NCBI GenBank assembly: GCA_963760225.1
Contig: CAVXCD010000001.1
Location: forward strand, 372,001 to 436,000
Direction: 5' to 3'
DNA length: 64,000 nucleotides
Source: 13-2-20CM-66-19 sp963760225
Lineage (GTDB): Bacteria; Pseudomonadota; Gammaproteobacteria; Steroidobacterales; Steroidobacteraceae
The notes under the pieces were generated by a model, which was given only the letters and a program-made list of their open reading frames with translations, made no database searches and was not told the DNA's origin. Position numbers and translations under genes: made by a program. Below are positions 54,573 to 62,436 of the stretch, one piece after another (the stretch's first letter is position 1; each line of letters starts with the position of its first letter).

Positions 54573-54595
54573 TTGTCCACAGCTTCTGTGGATAA
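54573..54595. promoter_or_regulatory. Paired DnaA-box-like sites, inverted
   Basis: TTGTCCACA at 54573-54581 (plus strand) and TGTGGATAA at 54587-54595, the exact complement of the consensus box TTATCCACA. The two boxes face each other with five bases between, and a partial third (GAGTCCACA) lies just before at 54561. This could be a DnaA-controlled promoter element or, since the arms also pair, a hairpin ending hemW transcription. Confidence 0.5.
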
Positions 54596-54643
54596 GGAGC
54601 CGCGCTCGCAGGGCGCTTCGGGGCGTGCGGTTTTACACGGTGC

Positions 54644-54672
54644 TTGAGGCCGCGAGGGCCTGCCGCTAAACT
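54644..54672 (+). promoter_or_regulatory. Candidate rpmE promoter
   Basis: TTGAGG (54644-54649) and TAAACT (54667-54672) with a 17-base spacer, predicted start about 54679, some 70 bases before the rpmE ATG. Each hexamer matches 4 of 6 sigma-70 positions. Confidence 0.4.
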
Positions 54673-54697
54673 CCCGCGCCCTTTAAGTCGCACCGCC

Positions 54698-54719
54698 GCT
54701 GCCCCATCAATGGGGCAGC
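54698..54719 (+). promoter_or_regulatory. Hairpin in the rpmE leader
   Basis: GCTGCCCCAT (54698-54707) and ATGGGGCAGC (54710-54719) form a perfect ten-base stem around CA, 28 bases before the rpmE start codon. No T-tract follows, so a leader structure for autoregulation or ribosome control is likelier than a terminator. Confidence 0.6.
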
Positions 54720-54747
54720 CACCTCCTGAAGCCTTCGGAAGTCCGCC

Positions 54748-54972
54748 ATGAAAGCCGCGATCCACCCCGAGTACAAAGAGATCACCGTGAGCTGCACCTG
54801 CGGCAACACGTTTCGGACGAGCTCGACGCTCGGTCATGATCTGCAGGTCGAGGTGTGCTCGAACTGCCATCCTTTTTATACCGGCAAACAGAAGATCGTC
54901 GATACCGCCGGGCGCGTCGACAAGTTCCGCCGCAAGTACGGCGGCGGCGCCACCACCGCGGGCACCAAGTAG
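54748..54972 (+). CDS. rpmE: 50S ribosomal protein L31
   Basis: A 74-residue ribosomal protein of the zinc-binding (C+) type, with CTCGN (Cys 16, 18) and VCSNCHPFYTGKQK (Cys 37, 40). The C-minus paralogue used under zinc starvation is not in the window. It has its own promoter and a leader hairpin; a Gly/Ala/Thr-rich tail follows the core. Confidence 0.95.
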   Translation: MKAAIHPEYKEITVSCTCGNTFRTSSTLGHDLQVEVCSNCHPFYTGKQKIVDTAGRVDKFRRKYGGGATTAGTK

Positions 54973-55178
54973 GCCCCACCGACAAGGCGAAGATCGAGGA
55001 TCGCGTGCCGCATGGCAGCGCGCGGTGCAGGCGCAGCCGCGCACGCTACCGGCGAGTAGGTACGGTCGGTCCCGCGCCTTGATTCGGCGCACGGACCATG
55101 TAAACCTCTTTCGCTCGTGCGCCGCGAGTGGATGACGGCGCCTACCTCCTGTGTCGAGTGGAAACGCGCACCGCGCAA

Positions 55179-56495
55179 ATGACGGACACGACCGGCAAAA
55201 CCGCCAGGACCTTCGAGCTGACCGATCCGGCGAGCGGACGGCGCACGCAGCTGCCGGTGCGCACCGGCACCATCGGGCCGGCGGCGCTCGACATCGCCTC
55301 GCTCCACAAGGACCTCGACGTTTTCACCTACGACCCCGGTTTCGGCATGACCGCCGCGACCGAGAGTCGCATCACCTACATCGACGGCGATGCCGGGGTG
55401 CTGCTGTACCGCGGCTACCCCATCGAGCAGCTCGCGCACAAGAGCTCGTTCATGGAGGTGGCGTATCTGCTGCTGATCGGGGAGTTGCCGACCGCGAAGC
55501 AGCTCGCCGAGTTCAGCGGCAGCATCCGTTACCACACGATGCTCAACGAGACGCTGCTGCGTTTCTTCAACGGCTTTCACCACAACGCCCACCCGATGGC
55601 GATGGTGTCGGCGGTGGTGGCCTCGATGTCGGCGTTCTACCACGACACGATGGACATCCATAACCCGCGCCACCGCGAGATTTTCGCGCACCGCATCATC
55701 GCCAAGCTTCCCACCATGGCGGCGGCGGCCCACAAGTACTCGCTCGGCCAGCCGTTCATCTATCCGCGCAACGACCTCGACTACGCCGCCAACGTGCTGC
55801 ACATGCTGTTCGCCGTGCCGTGCGAGTCGTACCAGCTCGACCCGGTGGCCTCCGAGGCGCTCGACCTGCTGTTCATCCTGCACGCCGACCACGAGCAGAA
55901 CGCCAGCACCTCAACCGTGCGCCTCGCCGGCAGCACCGGCGCCAATCCCTATGCCGCCATTTCCGCCGGCGTGTCCGCGCTGTGGGGGCCGGCGCACGGC
56001 GGCGCCAACGAGGCGGTGCTGGCGATGCTCGAGCAGATCGGCAACACCGACAACATCCCCAAGTACCTGGCGATGGCCAAGGACAAGTCGAGCCACTTCC
56101 GCCTGATGGGCTTCGGTCACCGCGTCTACAAGAACTTCGATCCGCGCGCCCAGATCATCCGCGCCATGTGCCACAAGGTGCTCAAGCAGCTCGGGCGCAC
56201 CGACAGCCCGCTGTTCGAGCTGGCGCTGCGCCTGGAGGAGATCGCGCTCAAGGACGAATACTTCATCGAGCGCAAGCTCTATCCGAACGTCGACTTCTAC
56301 TCGGGTGTCATCTACAGCGCCATCGGCATCCCGCGCTCGATGTTCACGGTGATGTTCGCGATCGCGCGCACCGTGGGCTGGGTGGCGCACTGGCAGGAGA
56401 TGATCTCCGATCCCGGCATGCGCATCGGCCGTCCGCGGCAGCTGTACACCGGGCCGCAGCGGCGCGATTACCTCGAGGTGAAACGGCGCACCTGA
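55179..56495 (+). CDS. gltA: Citrate synthase (type II)
   Basis: A 438-residue enzyme. YDPGFGMTAATESRITYIDGDAGVLLYRGYPIEQLA, catalytic His in ILHADHEQNASTSTVRLAGS and HGGANEAVLAML, and FRLMGFGHRVYKNFDPRA with RARLGR-like arginine region. The N-terminal beta domain (about 1-65) marks the NADH-regulated type II enzyme of Gram-negative bacteria. Makes citrate from oxaloacetate and acetyl-CoA. ATG at 55179; a longer frame lacks conservation. Confidence 0.97.
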   Translation: MTDTTGKTARTFELTDPASGRRTQLPVRTGTIGPAALDIASLHKDLDVFTYDPGFGMTAATESRITYIDGDAGVLLYRGYPIEQLAHKSSFMEVAYLLLIGELPTAKQLAEFSGSIRYHTMLNETLLRFFNGFHHNAHPMAMVSAVVASMSAFYHDTMDIHNPRHREIFAHRIIAKLPTMAAAAHKYSLGQPFIYPRNDLDYAANVLHMLFAVPCESYQLDPVASEALDLLFILHADHEQNASTSTVRLAGSTGANPYAAISAGVSALWGPAHGGANEAVLAMLEQIGNTDNIPKYLAMAKDKSSHFRLMGFGHRVYKNFDPRAQIIRAMCHKVLKQLGRTDSPLFELALRLEEIALKDEYFIERKLYPNVDFYSGVIYSAIGIPRSMFTVMFAIARTVGWVAHWQEMISDPGMRIGRPRQLYTGPQRRDYLEVKRRT

Positions 56496-56532
56496 AACGG
56501 GCCGCCTGCAGCGGCGCTCGCGGCGCCGGACC

Positions 56533-57144
56533 TCAGGGCTGCTGCAGCAGCGCCTCGACCTCGATGGTGTTGGCGCGCCGCATCGGCCGCCCGTCCACCG
56601 GACTCACCGGCGCCTGGCGGATGCCGTCGGTGGGGAACACCGTCGCCTCGATGGGCTGCTCCTCCATCTCAAAGCGCACGCCGGGAAAGGCGCGCACCTG
56701 CTCGGCGTTGAAGCGCACGCGCTTCTCGGTTACCTCGTGCGCCAGCCCGTCGTCGAGCAGTTTGAGGGTGACCGCCTCGGCGGGCTCGGCGAACAGGTGC
56801 AGCTGCACCTGCGAGTGCAGCGTGGTGGTGCCCGAGAGCACCGCTCCCACCAGCCGCGGGGAGAATTCGCGCAGGTAGCGCATCGCCGACAGTGCCGCGC
56901 GCCGCTGCGCGTGCAGCGCGCTCTGGTGCGACTCGCCGCCGAACAGCCGCTGGTACTCGGCGAGCGCGCTCTCGATCTCGCTGTTCTTCGGCAGCAGCGC
57001 CGCGCCGTCCACCACGCCGAAGCGCTCGGCGGCCTTGCGCTTGGCGATGAGGAAGTCGCGGATGCCGTGCTCGGCCATGATGCGCGCGGCTTCCTGCGCC
57101 AGCGCCCGCCGCAGCTGTTCCCCGCGCGTCGGATGTCGCTTCAT
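56533..57144 (-). CDS. Conserved protein of unknown function, nucleotidyltransferase-like
   Basis: A 203-residue protein with no signal peptide. An N-terminal helical stretch (RRALAQEAARIMAEHGIRDFLIAKRKAAERFGV), a middle with PRLVGAVLSGTTTLHSQVQLHLFA and a C-terminal SPVDGRPMRRA. The pattern of Gly-Ser and alternating hydrophobics suggests a nucleotidyltransferase-type fold, but catalytic Asp residues are not obvious, so function is open. ATG at 57144; gene ends 37 bases from convergent gltA and lies 11 bases after mrcA. Confidence 0.7.
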   Translation of the reverse strand: MKRHPTRGEQLRRALAQEAARIMAEHGIRDFLIAKRKAAERFGVVDGAALLPKNSEIESALAEYQRLFGGESHQSALHAQRRAALSAMRYLREFSPRLVGAVLSGTTTLHSQVQLHLFAEPAEAVTLKLLDDGLAHEVTEKRVRFNAEQVRAFPGVRFEMEEQPIEATVFPTDGIRQAPVSPVDGRPMRRANTIEVEALLQQP

Positions 57145-57155
57145 CCGCCTCGCCC

Positions 57156-59621
57156 CTAGAAGATCGGCTCGCCGTTGGCCTGAACCTCCGGGCCCTGCAC
57201 CATGGTGCCGGCCTGCTCGGCCGCGGGCAGGTGACTCACCATGAACATCTCCGGGATACCGTCCGGGTTCTCGGCGCTCACGAGCGTGCCGGTGTCCGGC
57301 GAGATGCGCAAGGTGACCAGCCCCTCGGGCATCGCCCGGGGTTGCTCGGGCACTCCCTTGAGCGCCTCGCCCATGAACTGGATCCAGATCGGCAGCGCGG
57401 TGTGCGCGCCTTCCTCGGCCTCGCCGAGCGGCCGCTCCTGGTCGAAGCCTACCCACACCGTGGCGACCAGATTCCTGGTGAAGCCGTTGAACCAGGTGTC
57501 CTTGGCCTCGTTGGTGGTGCCGGTCTTGCCGGCGATGTCGCTGCGGTTGAGGCTGCGCGCGCGCACCCCGGTACCGCGCTTGATCACGTCGGCCATCATG
57601 TCGTCCATGAGGTAGGCGTTCTGCGCACTGATGATGCGCGGCGCGACCTCGGCGGGCGGCAGCGGCGCCGGCTCGCCATGGGTGGCGTCGTTGCGCGCGG
57701 CGGCCGCCGGCGCCGGGTCGGACACGCGCACGGCCTGCGCGTTGGCATCCGCTGGGGCGGGCTGCTCGCACTGCGGGCACACCCGGCGTGGCGCGGCGCT
57801 CCAGACGACCTTGCCGGCGGCGTCCTCGATGCGATCGATGAAGAAGGGCGTGACGCGAAAGCCGCCGTTGGCGAACACCGCGTAGCCGGCGGCGAGGTCG
57901 AGCGGCGTCACCTCGAGCGTGCCGAGGGCCAGTGTCAGGTCGTGCGGCATGGTCTTCGGGTCGAAGCCGAAGTGGCTGATGTAGTCGATCGCGGTGGGGA
58001 TGCCGATCGCCTTGAGCACGCGGATCGACACCAGGTTGCGCGAGTGCACCAGCGCCTCGCGCAGCCGCGTCGGGCCGCCGAACTGGCGCTCGTTGTTCTC
58101 CGGCCGCCACGAGTCCTCGATGCCGGTGCCTTCGAGCACAATCGGCGCATCGAGCAGCTCGGTCGCGGGGGTGAGCCCGTTCTCGAGCGCCGCCGAGTAC
58201 AGGAAGGGCTTGAAGCCCGATCCCGGCAGGCGCCGCGCCTGGGTGACGCGGTTGTACTTGTTGGTGAAGTAATCGAAGCCGCCGACCAGCGCCACGATGC
58301 TGCCGTCGTTGGGATCGAGCGCGACCAGCGCGGCCTGCGCTTCCGGGATCTGGCCGAGCTGCGCGTGCCCGGCGTTGTCGGCGACCACGTACACCACATC
58401 GCCACGGCTCAGGACCTGGCTGGCCGCGTGCGGCGCGGGGCCGACGCTGTCGTTGTGCAGCTCGCGACGCGCCCACGACAGGCCGTCCCAGTCGATCTCC
58501 ACCGCGCCGAGGGACTTGACGTAGGCGCGCGCGCTCTTGTCGGCCACCGCGGTGATTACCGCGGGCGAGAGGTTGCCGATCGGGGCGTACTCATCCACCA
58601 GCCCGGCGTAGTCCGGCTCGCCGTGCGCGGGCAGATCCACGTGCCCGGCCGGGCCGCGCCAGCCGTGGCGGCGGTCGTACTCGATGAGCCCGACGCGCAC
58701 CGCGCGGTTGCCGGCCGCCTGCAGTCGCCCGTCGATGGTGGTGTAGACCTTGTAGCCGGCGGTCTCGGCGCTCGGCCCGAAGCGCTGACGCAGCTCGAGG
58801 CGCGCCATCTCCGCGACGTACGGCGCCTCCACGTCGTAGAGCGGCGCGTGCGCGCGTGCCTGCATCGGCTCCTTGTTGGCGGCTTCCGCGGTGGCGGCGT
58901 CTATGTAGCCGAGTTCGCGCATGCGCCGCAGTACGTAGGCGCGGCGCATGGTGGCGAGTTGGGGGTTGACGATCGGGTTGTAGCTCGAGGGCGCCTTGGG
59001 TACGCCGGCAATGGTGGCCGCTTCGGCGACGTCGAGCTTGTCGAGCGGCTTGCCGAAGAACGCTTCGGCGGCCGCCGCCACGCCGTAGGCGCGCTGGCCG
59101 AAGAAAATGACGTTGAGGTACAGCCCGAAGATCTCCTGTTTGGTGAACTCGTGCTCCATGCGATAGGTGACGAAGGTCTCCTGCAGCTTGCGGCGCGCGG
59201 TCTTGTCGAGCGTGAGGAACATGTTGCGCGCCGCCTGCATGGTGATGGTGCTGGCGCCCTGGGTCTTGTGGCCGGAGATCAGATCGATGCCCACCGCGCG
59301 CACCACGCCGAAGTAATCGATACCGTGGTGCTCGAAGAAGCGCTCGTCTTCGGCGGCGAGGAAGGCGTGCTTGACGAGCTCGGGGATCTGGTCGTAGCTC
59401 GCCGGGATGCGCCGCTGCTCACCGATCTGGGCAATGAGCGCGCCGCTGCGGGTATAGACGCGCAGCGGCACCTGCAGTTCGACGTTGCGCATCGATTCGA
59501 TCGACGGCAGCGTCGGCACCAGGTACACGTAGCTGCAGGCGAGCGCGTAGGCGCCCAGAAGTGTGACCAACATCACACTGCCGGCGCAGATGGCGAGCAA
59601 GCGAAAGTAATTCCATTTCAC
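57156..59621 (-). CDS. mrcA: Penicillin-binding protein 1A, bifunctional transglycosylase/transpeptidase
   Basis: An 821-residue class A PBP. N-terminal membrane anchor (about 10-32), GT51 glycosyltransferase domain with AAEDERFFEHHG (Glu near 91-94) and QGASTITMQ, an intervening OB-like domain, and a transpeptidase domain with SxxK (SGFK), SRN and KTGTT. Builds and crosslinks peptidoglycan. GTG start at 59621 with GGAG upstream. The mrcA-pilMNOPQ divergent arrangement is typical of Gammaproteobacteria. Confidence 0.96.
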   Translation of the reverse strand: MKWNYFRLLAICAGSVMLVTLLGAYALACSYVYLVPTLPSIESMRNVELQVPLRVYTRSGALIAQIGEQRRIPASYDQIPELVKHAFLAAEDERFFEHHGIDYFGVVRAVGIDLISGHKTQGASTITMQAARNMFLTLDKTARRKLQETFVTYRMEHEFTKQEIFGLYLNVIFFGQRAYGVAAAAEAFFGKPLDKLDVAEAATIAGVPKAPSSYNPIVNPQLATMRRAYVLRRMRELGYIDAATAEAANKEPMQARAHAPLYDVEAPYVAEMARLELRQRFGPSAETAGYKVYTTIDGRLQAAGNRAVRVGLIEYDRRHGWRGPAGHVDLPAHGEPDYAGLVDEYAPIGNLSPAVITAVADKSARAYVKSLGAVEIDWDGLSWARRELHNDSVGPAPHAASQVLSRGDVVYVVADNAGHAQLGQIPEAQAALVALDPNDGSIVALVGGFDYFTNKYNRVTQARRLPGSGFKPFLYSAALENGLTPATELLDAPIVLEGTGIEDSWRPENNERQFGGPTRLREALVHSRNLVSIRVLKAIGIPTAIDYISHFGFDPKTMPHDLTLALGTLEVTPLDLAAGYAVFANGGFRVTPFFIDRIEDAAGKVVWSAAPRRVCPQCEQPAPADANAQAVRVSDPAPAAAARNDATHGEPAPLPPAEVAPRIISAQNAYLMDDMMADVIKRGTGVRARSLNRSDIAGKTGTTNEAKDTWFNGFTRNLVATVWVGFDQERPLGEAEEGAHTALPIWIQFMGEALKGVPEQPRAMPEGLVTLRISPDTGTLVSAENPDGIPEMFMVSHLPAAEQAGTMVQGPEVQANGEPIF

Positions 59622-59636
59622 AAAGAACTCCGTTGC

Positions 59637-59665
59637 TTGCGCTCCCTGCGACGGCTATGCATAGT
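59637..59665 (+). promoter_or_regulatory. Candidate promoter of the c-di-GMP riboswitch RNA
   Basis: TTGCGC (59637-59642) and CATAGT (59660-59665), 17-base spacer; start would fall at about 59671, just at the 5' edge of the riboswitch. An alternative pair TTGCTT/TATGCA shares the same spacing. It overlaps the upstream region of mrcA. Confidence 0.4.
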
Positions 59666-59671
59666 ACGCGC

Positions 59672-59766
59672 CGATTCTGAAGGCAAACTCACCGAAAGGT
59701 GGGGACGCAAAGCCTCCGGTCTACGGGACGTACGTGCCTATGACAGCGGGGTTGCCGGTTCGAACG
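59672..59766 (+). promoter_or_regulatory. Cyclic-di-GMP-I (GEMM) riboswitch aptamer upstream of pilM
   Basis: Conserved parts occur in order on the plus strand: AAGGCAAAC (59680-59688), hairpin CACC-GAAA-GGTG (59690-59701) with the GNRA loop, the invariant GGGACGCAAAGCCTCCGG (59702-59719), a second stem with a CTA...CCTATGA tetraloop-receptor pair (59721-59743), then GCGGGGTTGCC (59746-59756). Closing helix CG-TTC-GAA (from 59672, two bulges) pairs with TTCGAACG (59759-59766). The second base of the G run near position 20 of the aptamer is G, which in the family favours c-di-GMP over cyclic AMP-GMP. Faces pilM, 333 bases away. Confidence 0.92.
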
Positions 59767-59993
59767 TTAGCGCACTCCGAACTTCCGCGGCCATGCTGGG
59801 AAGGTGTGGGGAGGCGATCTCGGACCGACCGATCCGGCGCCACCGCCTGGCCATCCCACCGCGAAGCTTTCCACGTCCCCATGCAGGACGCTTGGACAGG
59901 ACGCACGCGAATTGGTTGATCATGGGCGCGTTGCAGCGAACCCGTGACGGCTTCGGCACTCCGTATGGCCCGCCCTGTGCGAGCATACGGTTC

Positions 59994-60009
59994 CGTGAGC
60001 CGCCTCACG
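59994..60009 (+). terminator. Small hairpin before a T-rich stretch in the pilM leader
   Basis: CGTGAG (59994-59999) pairs with CTCACG (60004-60009), loop CCGC, followed by TTCAATTTAACTTT. It could act as a weak terminator for the riboswitch-led transcript, i.e. an expression platform, though the stem is short and 230 bases from the aptamer. Confidence 0.3.
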
Positions 60010-60038
60010 TTCAATTTAACTTTGCGCTGATATATAGT
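60010..60038 (+). promoter_or_regulatory. Candidate pilM-proximal promoter
   Basis: TTCAAT (60010-60015), 17-base spacer, TATAGT (60033-60038; five of six -10 matches). Predicted start about 60045, downstream of the riboswitch, so it would drive pilMNOPQ without riboswitch control. Confidence 0.4.
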
Positions 60039-60065
60039 GTCTCCGATTTTGATATAGGGCGGTCA

Positions 60066-60089
60066 TTTTCAGGCGTAATGTCCTGAAAA
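60066..60089 (+). promoter_or_regulatory. Inverted repeat next to the pilM ribosome-binding site
   Basis: TTTTCAGG (60066-60073) and CCTGAAAA (60082-60089) are a perfect eight-base pair with eight bases between, ending just at the AAGG purine stretch before the pilM ATG (60100). It could form a leader hairpin or bind a regulator. Confidence 0.55.
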
Positions 60090-60099
60090 GGAAAAGAAA

Positions 60100-61164
60100 A
60101 TGTTCCTTCTGCAACGCAAATACCGCCCACTCCTGGGACTTGACATAACCACCTCGTCGGTGAAGCTCATCGAGCTCGCCATGGGCGGTGGGACGTATCG
60201 TGTCGAGGCCTATGCGGCGGAGCCCACCCCCCAGAACGCGATCAACGAGAAGGCGATCGTGGACGCCGACGCGGTCGGCGAGGCCATCCGTCGCGCCGTC
60301 AAGCGCGCCGGCGCCAAGAGCGGCGAGGTCGCGGTGGCGATCTCCGGGGACGCGGCGATCACCAAGGTGATCCAGATGCCGCGCTCGCTGCGCACCTCCG
60401 ATCTTGAGGCGCAGGTCGAGATGCAGGCCGACCAGTACATCCCCTTCCCGATGGACGAAGTCAGCTACGATTTCGAGGTGCTTGGGCCCAACGACAAGGA
60501 TCCCGACAGCAACGATGTGCTGCTGGTCGCTACGCGCACCGAGAACGTCGAGCAGCGCCAGGCGGCGGTCAAGGCGGCCGGACTGTCGGCGCGGATCGTC
60601 GACGTCGAAGCTTTCGCGCTCGAGAACGCCTGCAAGCTCATGACCCATCAGATGCCCGACGGTGGTATCGACCGCACCATCGCAGTGGTCGACTTCGGCG
60701 CGAGCAGCACTACCTTCAGCGTGCTGCGCAATCTGAAAGTGGTGTACACGCGCGATTTCGCCTTCGGCGGGCAGCAGCTCACCGAGGAGATCATGCGCAC
60801 CTACGGGCTGGCGATGGAGGAGGCGGGTCGCGCCAAGAAGGAAGGTGGCCTGCCCGGCAACTATCAGTCCGAGGTGCTCGACCCGTTCATCGATGACATG
60901 ACGCAGCAGGTGAGCCGCTCGCTGCAGTTCTATCTCGCCTCCGGTTCGGGTCGCGAGCAGCCGGAGAAGATCCTGGTGTGCGGCGGCTGCGCCAACATCC
61001 CCGGGGTGGCGGAAGTGATCTCCAGCCGCGTCGGTATCGCCGCCGAGAAGGGTGACCCGCTCGGCCAGATGAAGCTGTCCTCGCGCGCCAAGGCGCAGGC
61101 AGTGCAGCGCGACGCTACCGCGCTGCTGACGGCCTGTGGTCTCGCACTGCGGAGTTTCGACTGA
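60100..61164 (+). CDS. pilM: Type IV pilus assembly ATPase-like protein PilM
   Basis: A 354-residue cytoplasmic actin-fold protein. LGLDITTSSVKLIEL (phosphate 1), VVDFGASSTTFSVL (phosphate 2) and ILVCGGCANIPGVAE (adenosine) are the nucleotide motifs. It binds the N-terminal tail of PilN and forms the inner-membrane platform for pilus extension and retraction. First gene of pilMNOPQ, preceded by a c-di-GMP riboswitch. Confidence 0.96.
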   Translation: MFLLQRKYRPLLGLDITTSSVKLIELAMGGGTYRVEAYAAEPTPQNAINEKAIVDADAVGEAIRRAVKRAGAKSGEVAVAISGDAAITKVIQMPRSLRTSDLEAQVEMQADQYIPFPMDEVSYDFEVLGPNDKDPDSNDVLLVATRTENVEQRQAAVKAAGLSARIVDVEAFALENACKLMTHQMPDGGIDRTIAVVDFGASSTTFSVLRNLKVVYTRDFAFGGQQLTEEIMRTYGLAMEEAGRAKKEGGLPGNYQSEVLDPFIDDMTQQVSRSLQFYLASGSGREQPEKILVCGGCANIPGVAEVISSRVGIAAEKGDPLGQMKLSSRAKAQAVQRDATALLTACGLALRSFD

Positions 61165-61165
61165 C

Positions 61166-61777
61166 ATGCCGCGCATAAACCTCCTTCCCCACCGCGAAAG
61201 CCGGCGCCGCGAGCGCAAGCTGAAGTTCTTCGTGGCGCTTGCGGCCGCGGCAGGTGCCGGCGTGGTCGCCGCGTTTGCCGCTTATCTGATGTACGGCTCG
61301 ATGATCGAGGGGCAGCAGCACCGTAACGATCGGCTGCGCGCCGAGATCAAGACGCTCGACAAGCAGATCGAGGAGATCAACGACCTCGAGAGCGCCAAGC
61401 AGAAATTCATCGCGCGCATGGAGATCATCGAGAAGCTGCAGCGCTCGCGCCCCGAGATCGTGCACGTGTTCGACGAGATCGTGCATGCGCTGCCCGAGGG
61501 CGTGTACCTCACCTCGGTGCAGCAGAACGGCAGCAAGCTCAAGTTCGAGGGCGTCGCCCAGTCGAGCACGCGTGTGTCCTCTTTCATGCGCAACATCGAC
61601 GGCTCGCAGTGGCTGCGCAATCCGGAGCTCGAGGTCGTCGAGACCGCCAAGTCCGGCGCCGGTTCGAGCTTCACGCTGTCCGCCGACCAGGTGACGACGT
61701 CCTCCGACGACAACGCGCCGCGCGCCGGCGCCAAGATCCGCAAGGCGAGCCTCAGCGGTCCGGGGGTGCGGCAATGA
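61166..61777 (+). CDS. pilN: Type IV pilus inner-membrane protein PilN
   Basis: A 203-residue protein with the conserved cytoplasmic tail PRINLLPHRE (PilM-binding INLLP motif), one membrane helix (about 28-50), a coiled coil (about 60-100) and a ferredoxin-like periplasmic domain (PEGVYLTSVQQNGSKLKFEGVAQSS). Pairs with PilO. ATG at 61166, one base after the pilM stop. Confidence 0.95.
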   Translation: MPRINLLPHRESRRRERKLKFFVALAAAAGAGVVAAFAAYLMYGSMIEGQQHRNDRLRAEIKTLDKQIEEINDLESAKQKFIARMEIIEKLQRSRPEIVHVFDEIVHALPEGVYLTSVQQNGSKLKFEGVAQSSTRVSSFMRNIDGSQWLRNPELEVVETAKSGAGSSFTLSADQVTTSSDDNAPRAGAKIRKASLSGPGVRQ

Positions 61778-62433
61778 ACCTGCTCGAAGAGCTGCGCTCA
61801 CTCGATCCGCGCGACCCGGGCCGCTGGCCGCTGCCGGTGCTCGCCGGCGCGGTGGCGCTGGCGTTCCTCGCGGTAGCGCTGGTCGGCATGTACCTGCTGG
61901 TGTGGAACGAGCAGCGCCCGGAGCTGCAGCGTCGCCAGGACGAGGAGCAGCAGCTGCGCCAGCAGTTCCGCGACAAGCATGCCAAGGCGGTCAACCTCGA
62001 CATCTACAAGCAGCAGCTCAAGGACATCGAGCGCTCCTTCGGCGCATTGCTGCGGCAGCTGCCCGGTAAGACCGAAGTGCCGAACCTGCTGGTGGACATC
62101 TCGCAGACCGGCCTCGCCGCCGGTCTGCAGGAGAAACTGTTCCAGCCTCAGCCCGAAGTGAAGAAGGATTTCTACGCGGAGCTGCCCATCAAGATCCGTC
62201 TCACCGGCAGCTATCACCAGTTCGGCGAGTTCGTCAGCGGCATCGCGGCGCTGCCGCGCATCGTCACGCTGCACGACATCGACATCAAACCAGACAACAA
62301 GGACGCGTACGACCAGTTGTCGCTTCAGCTGACTGCCAAGACATACCGCTACCTCGACGAAGAAGAGGTGGCCGCCGCGGAAGCGAACAAGAAGAAAGAA
62401 ACTACTGTTGCTCACCGCCCGGGTACGACCTGA
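61774..62433 (+). CDS. pilO: Type IV pilus inner-membrane protein PilO
   Basis: A 219-residue protein: short cytoplasmic start, one membrane helix (about 24-46), a coiled coil rich in Gln/Arg (about 50-95), then a periplasmic domain (LPGKTEVPNLLVDISQTGLAAGL; IKIRLTGSYHQFGEFVSGIAALPRIVTLHDI). Heterodimer partner of PilN. ATG overlaps the pilN stop (ATGA). Confidence 0.95.
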   Translation: MNLLEELRSLDPRDPGRWPLPVLAGAVALAFLAVALVGMYLLVWNEQRPELQRRQDEEQQLRQQFRDKHAKAVNLDIYKQQLKDIERSFGALLRQLPGKTEVPNLLVDISQTGLAAGLQEKLFQPQPEVKKDFYAELPIKIRLTGSYHQFGEFVSGIAALPRIVTLHDIDIKPDNKDAYDQLSLQLTAKTYRYLDEEEVAAAEANKKKETTVAHRPGTT

Positions 62434-62436
62434 ACC

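Larger units (their letters stand above)
54375..54747. other. Intergenic region hemW-rpmE
   Basis: No convincing gene. The first 150 bases are noticeably AT-richer than the surroundings. The rest holds a pair of DnaA-box-like sequences (54573-54595), a candidate promoter (54644-54672) and a leader hairpin (54698-54719), described separately. An in-frame shadow of hemW's frame +2 runs through to 54496 but shows no coding features of its own. Confidence 0.6.

Noticed and set aside
59755..59766. tRNA T-loop-like GGTTCGAA
   Set aside because: It is the 3' strand of the riboswitch closing helix; no acceptor stem, anticodon arm or CCA-like context is present.
57231..60086. Very long open frame (951 codons) on the plus strand opposite mrcA
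   Set aside because: It is antisense to a well-supported PBP gene; composition is Arg/His/Gly-rich, typical of high-GC shadow frames, with no recognisable domain.
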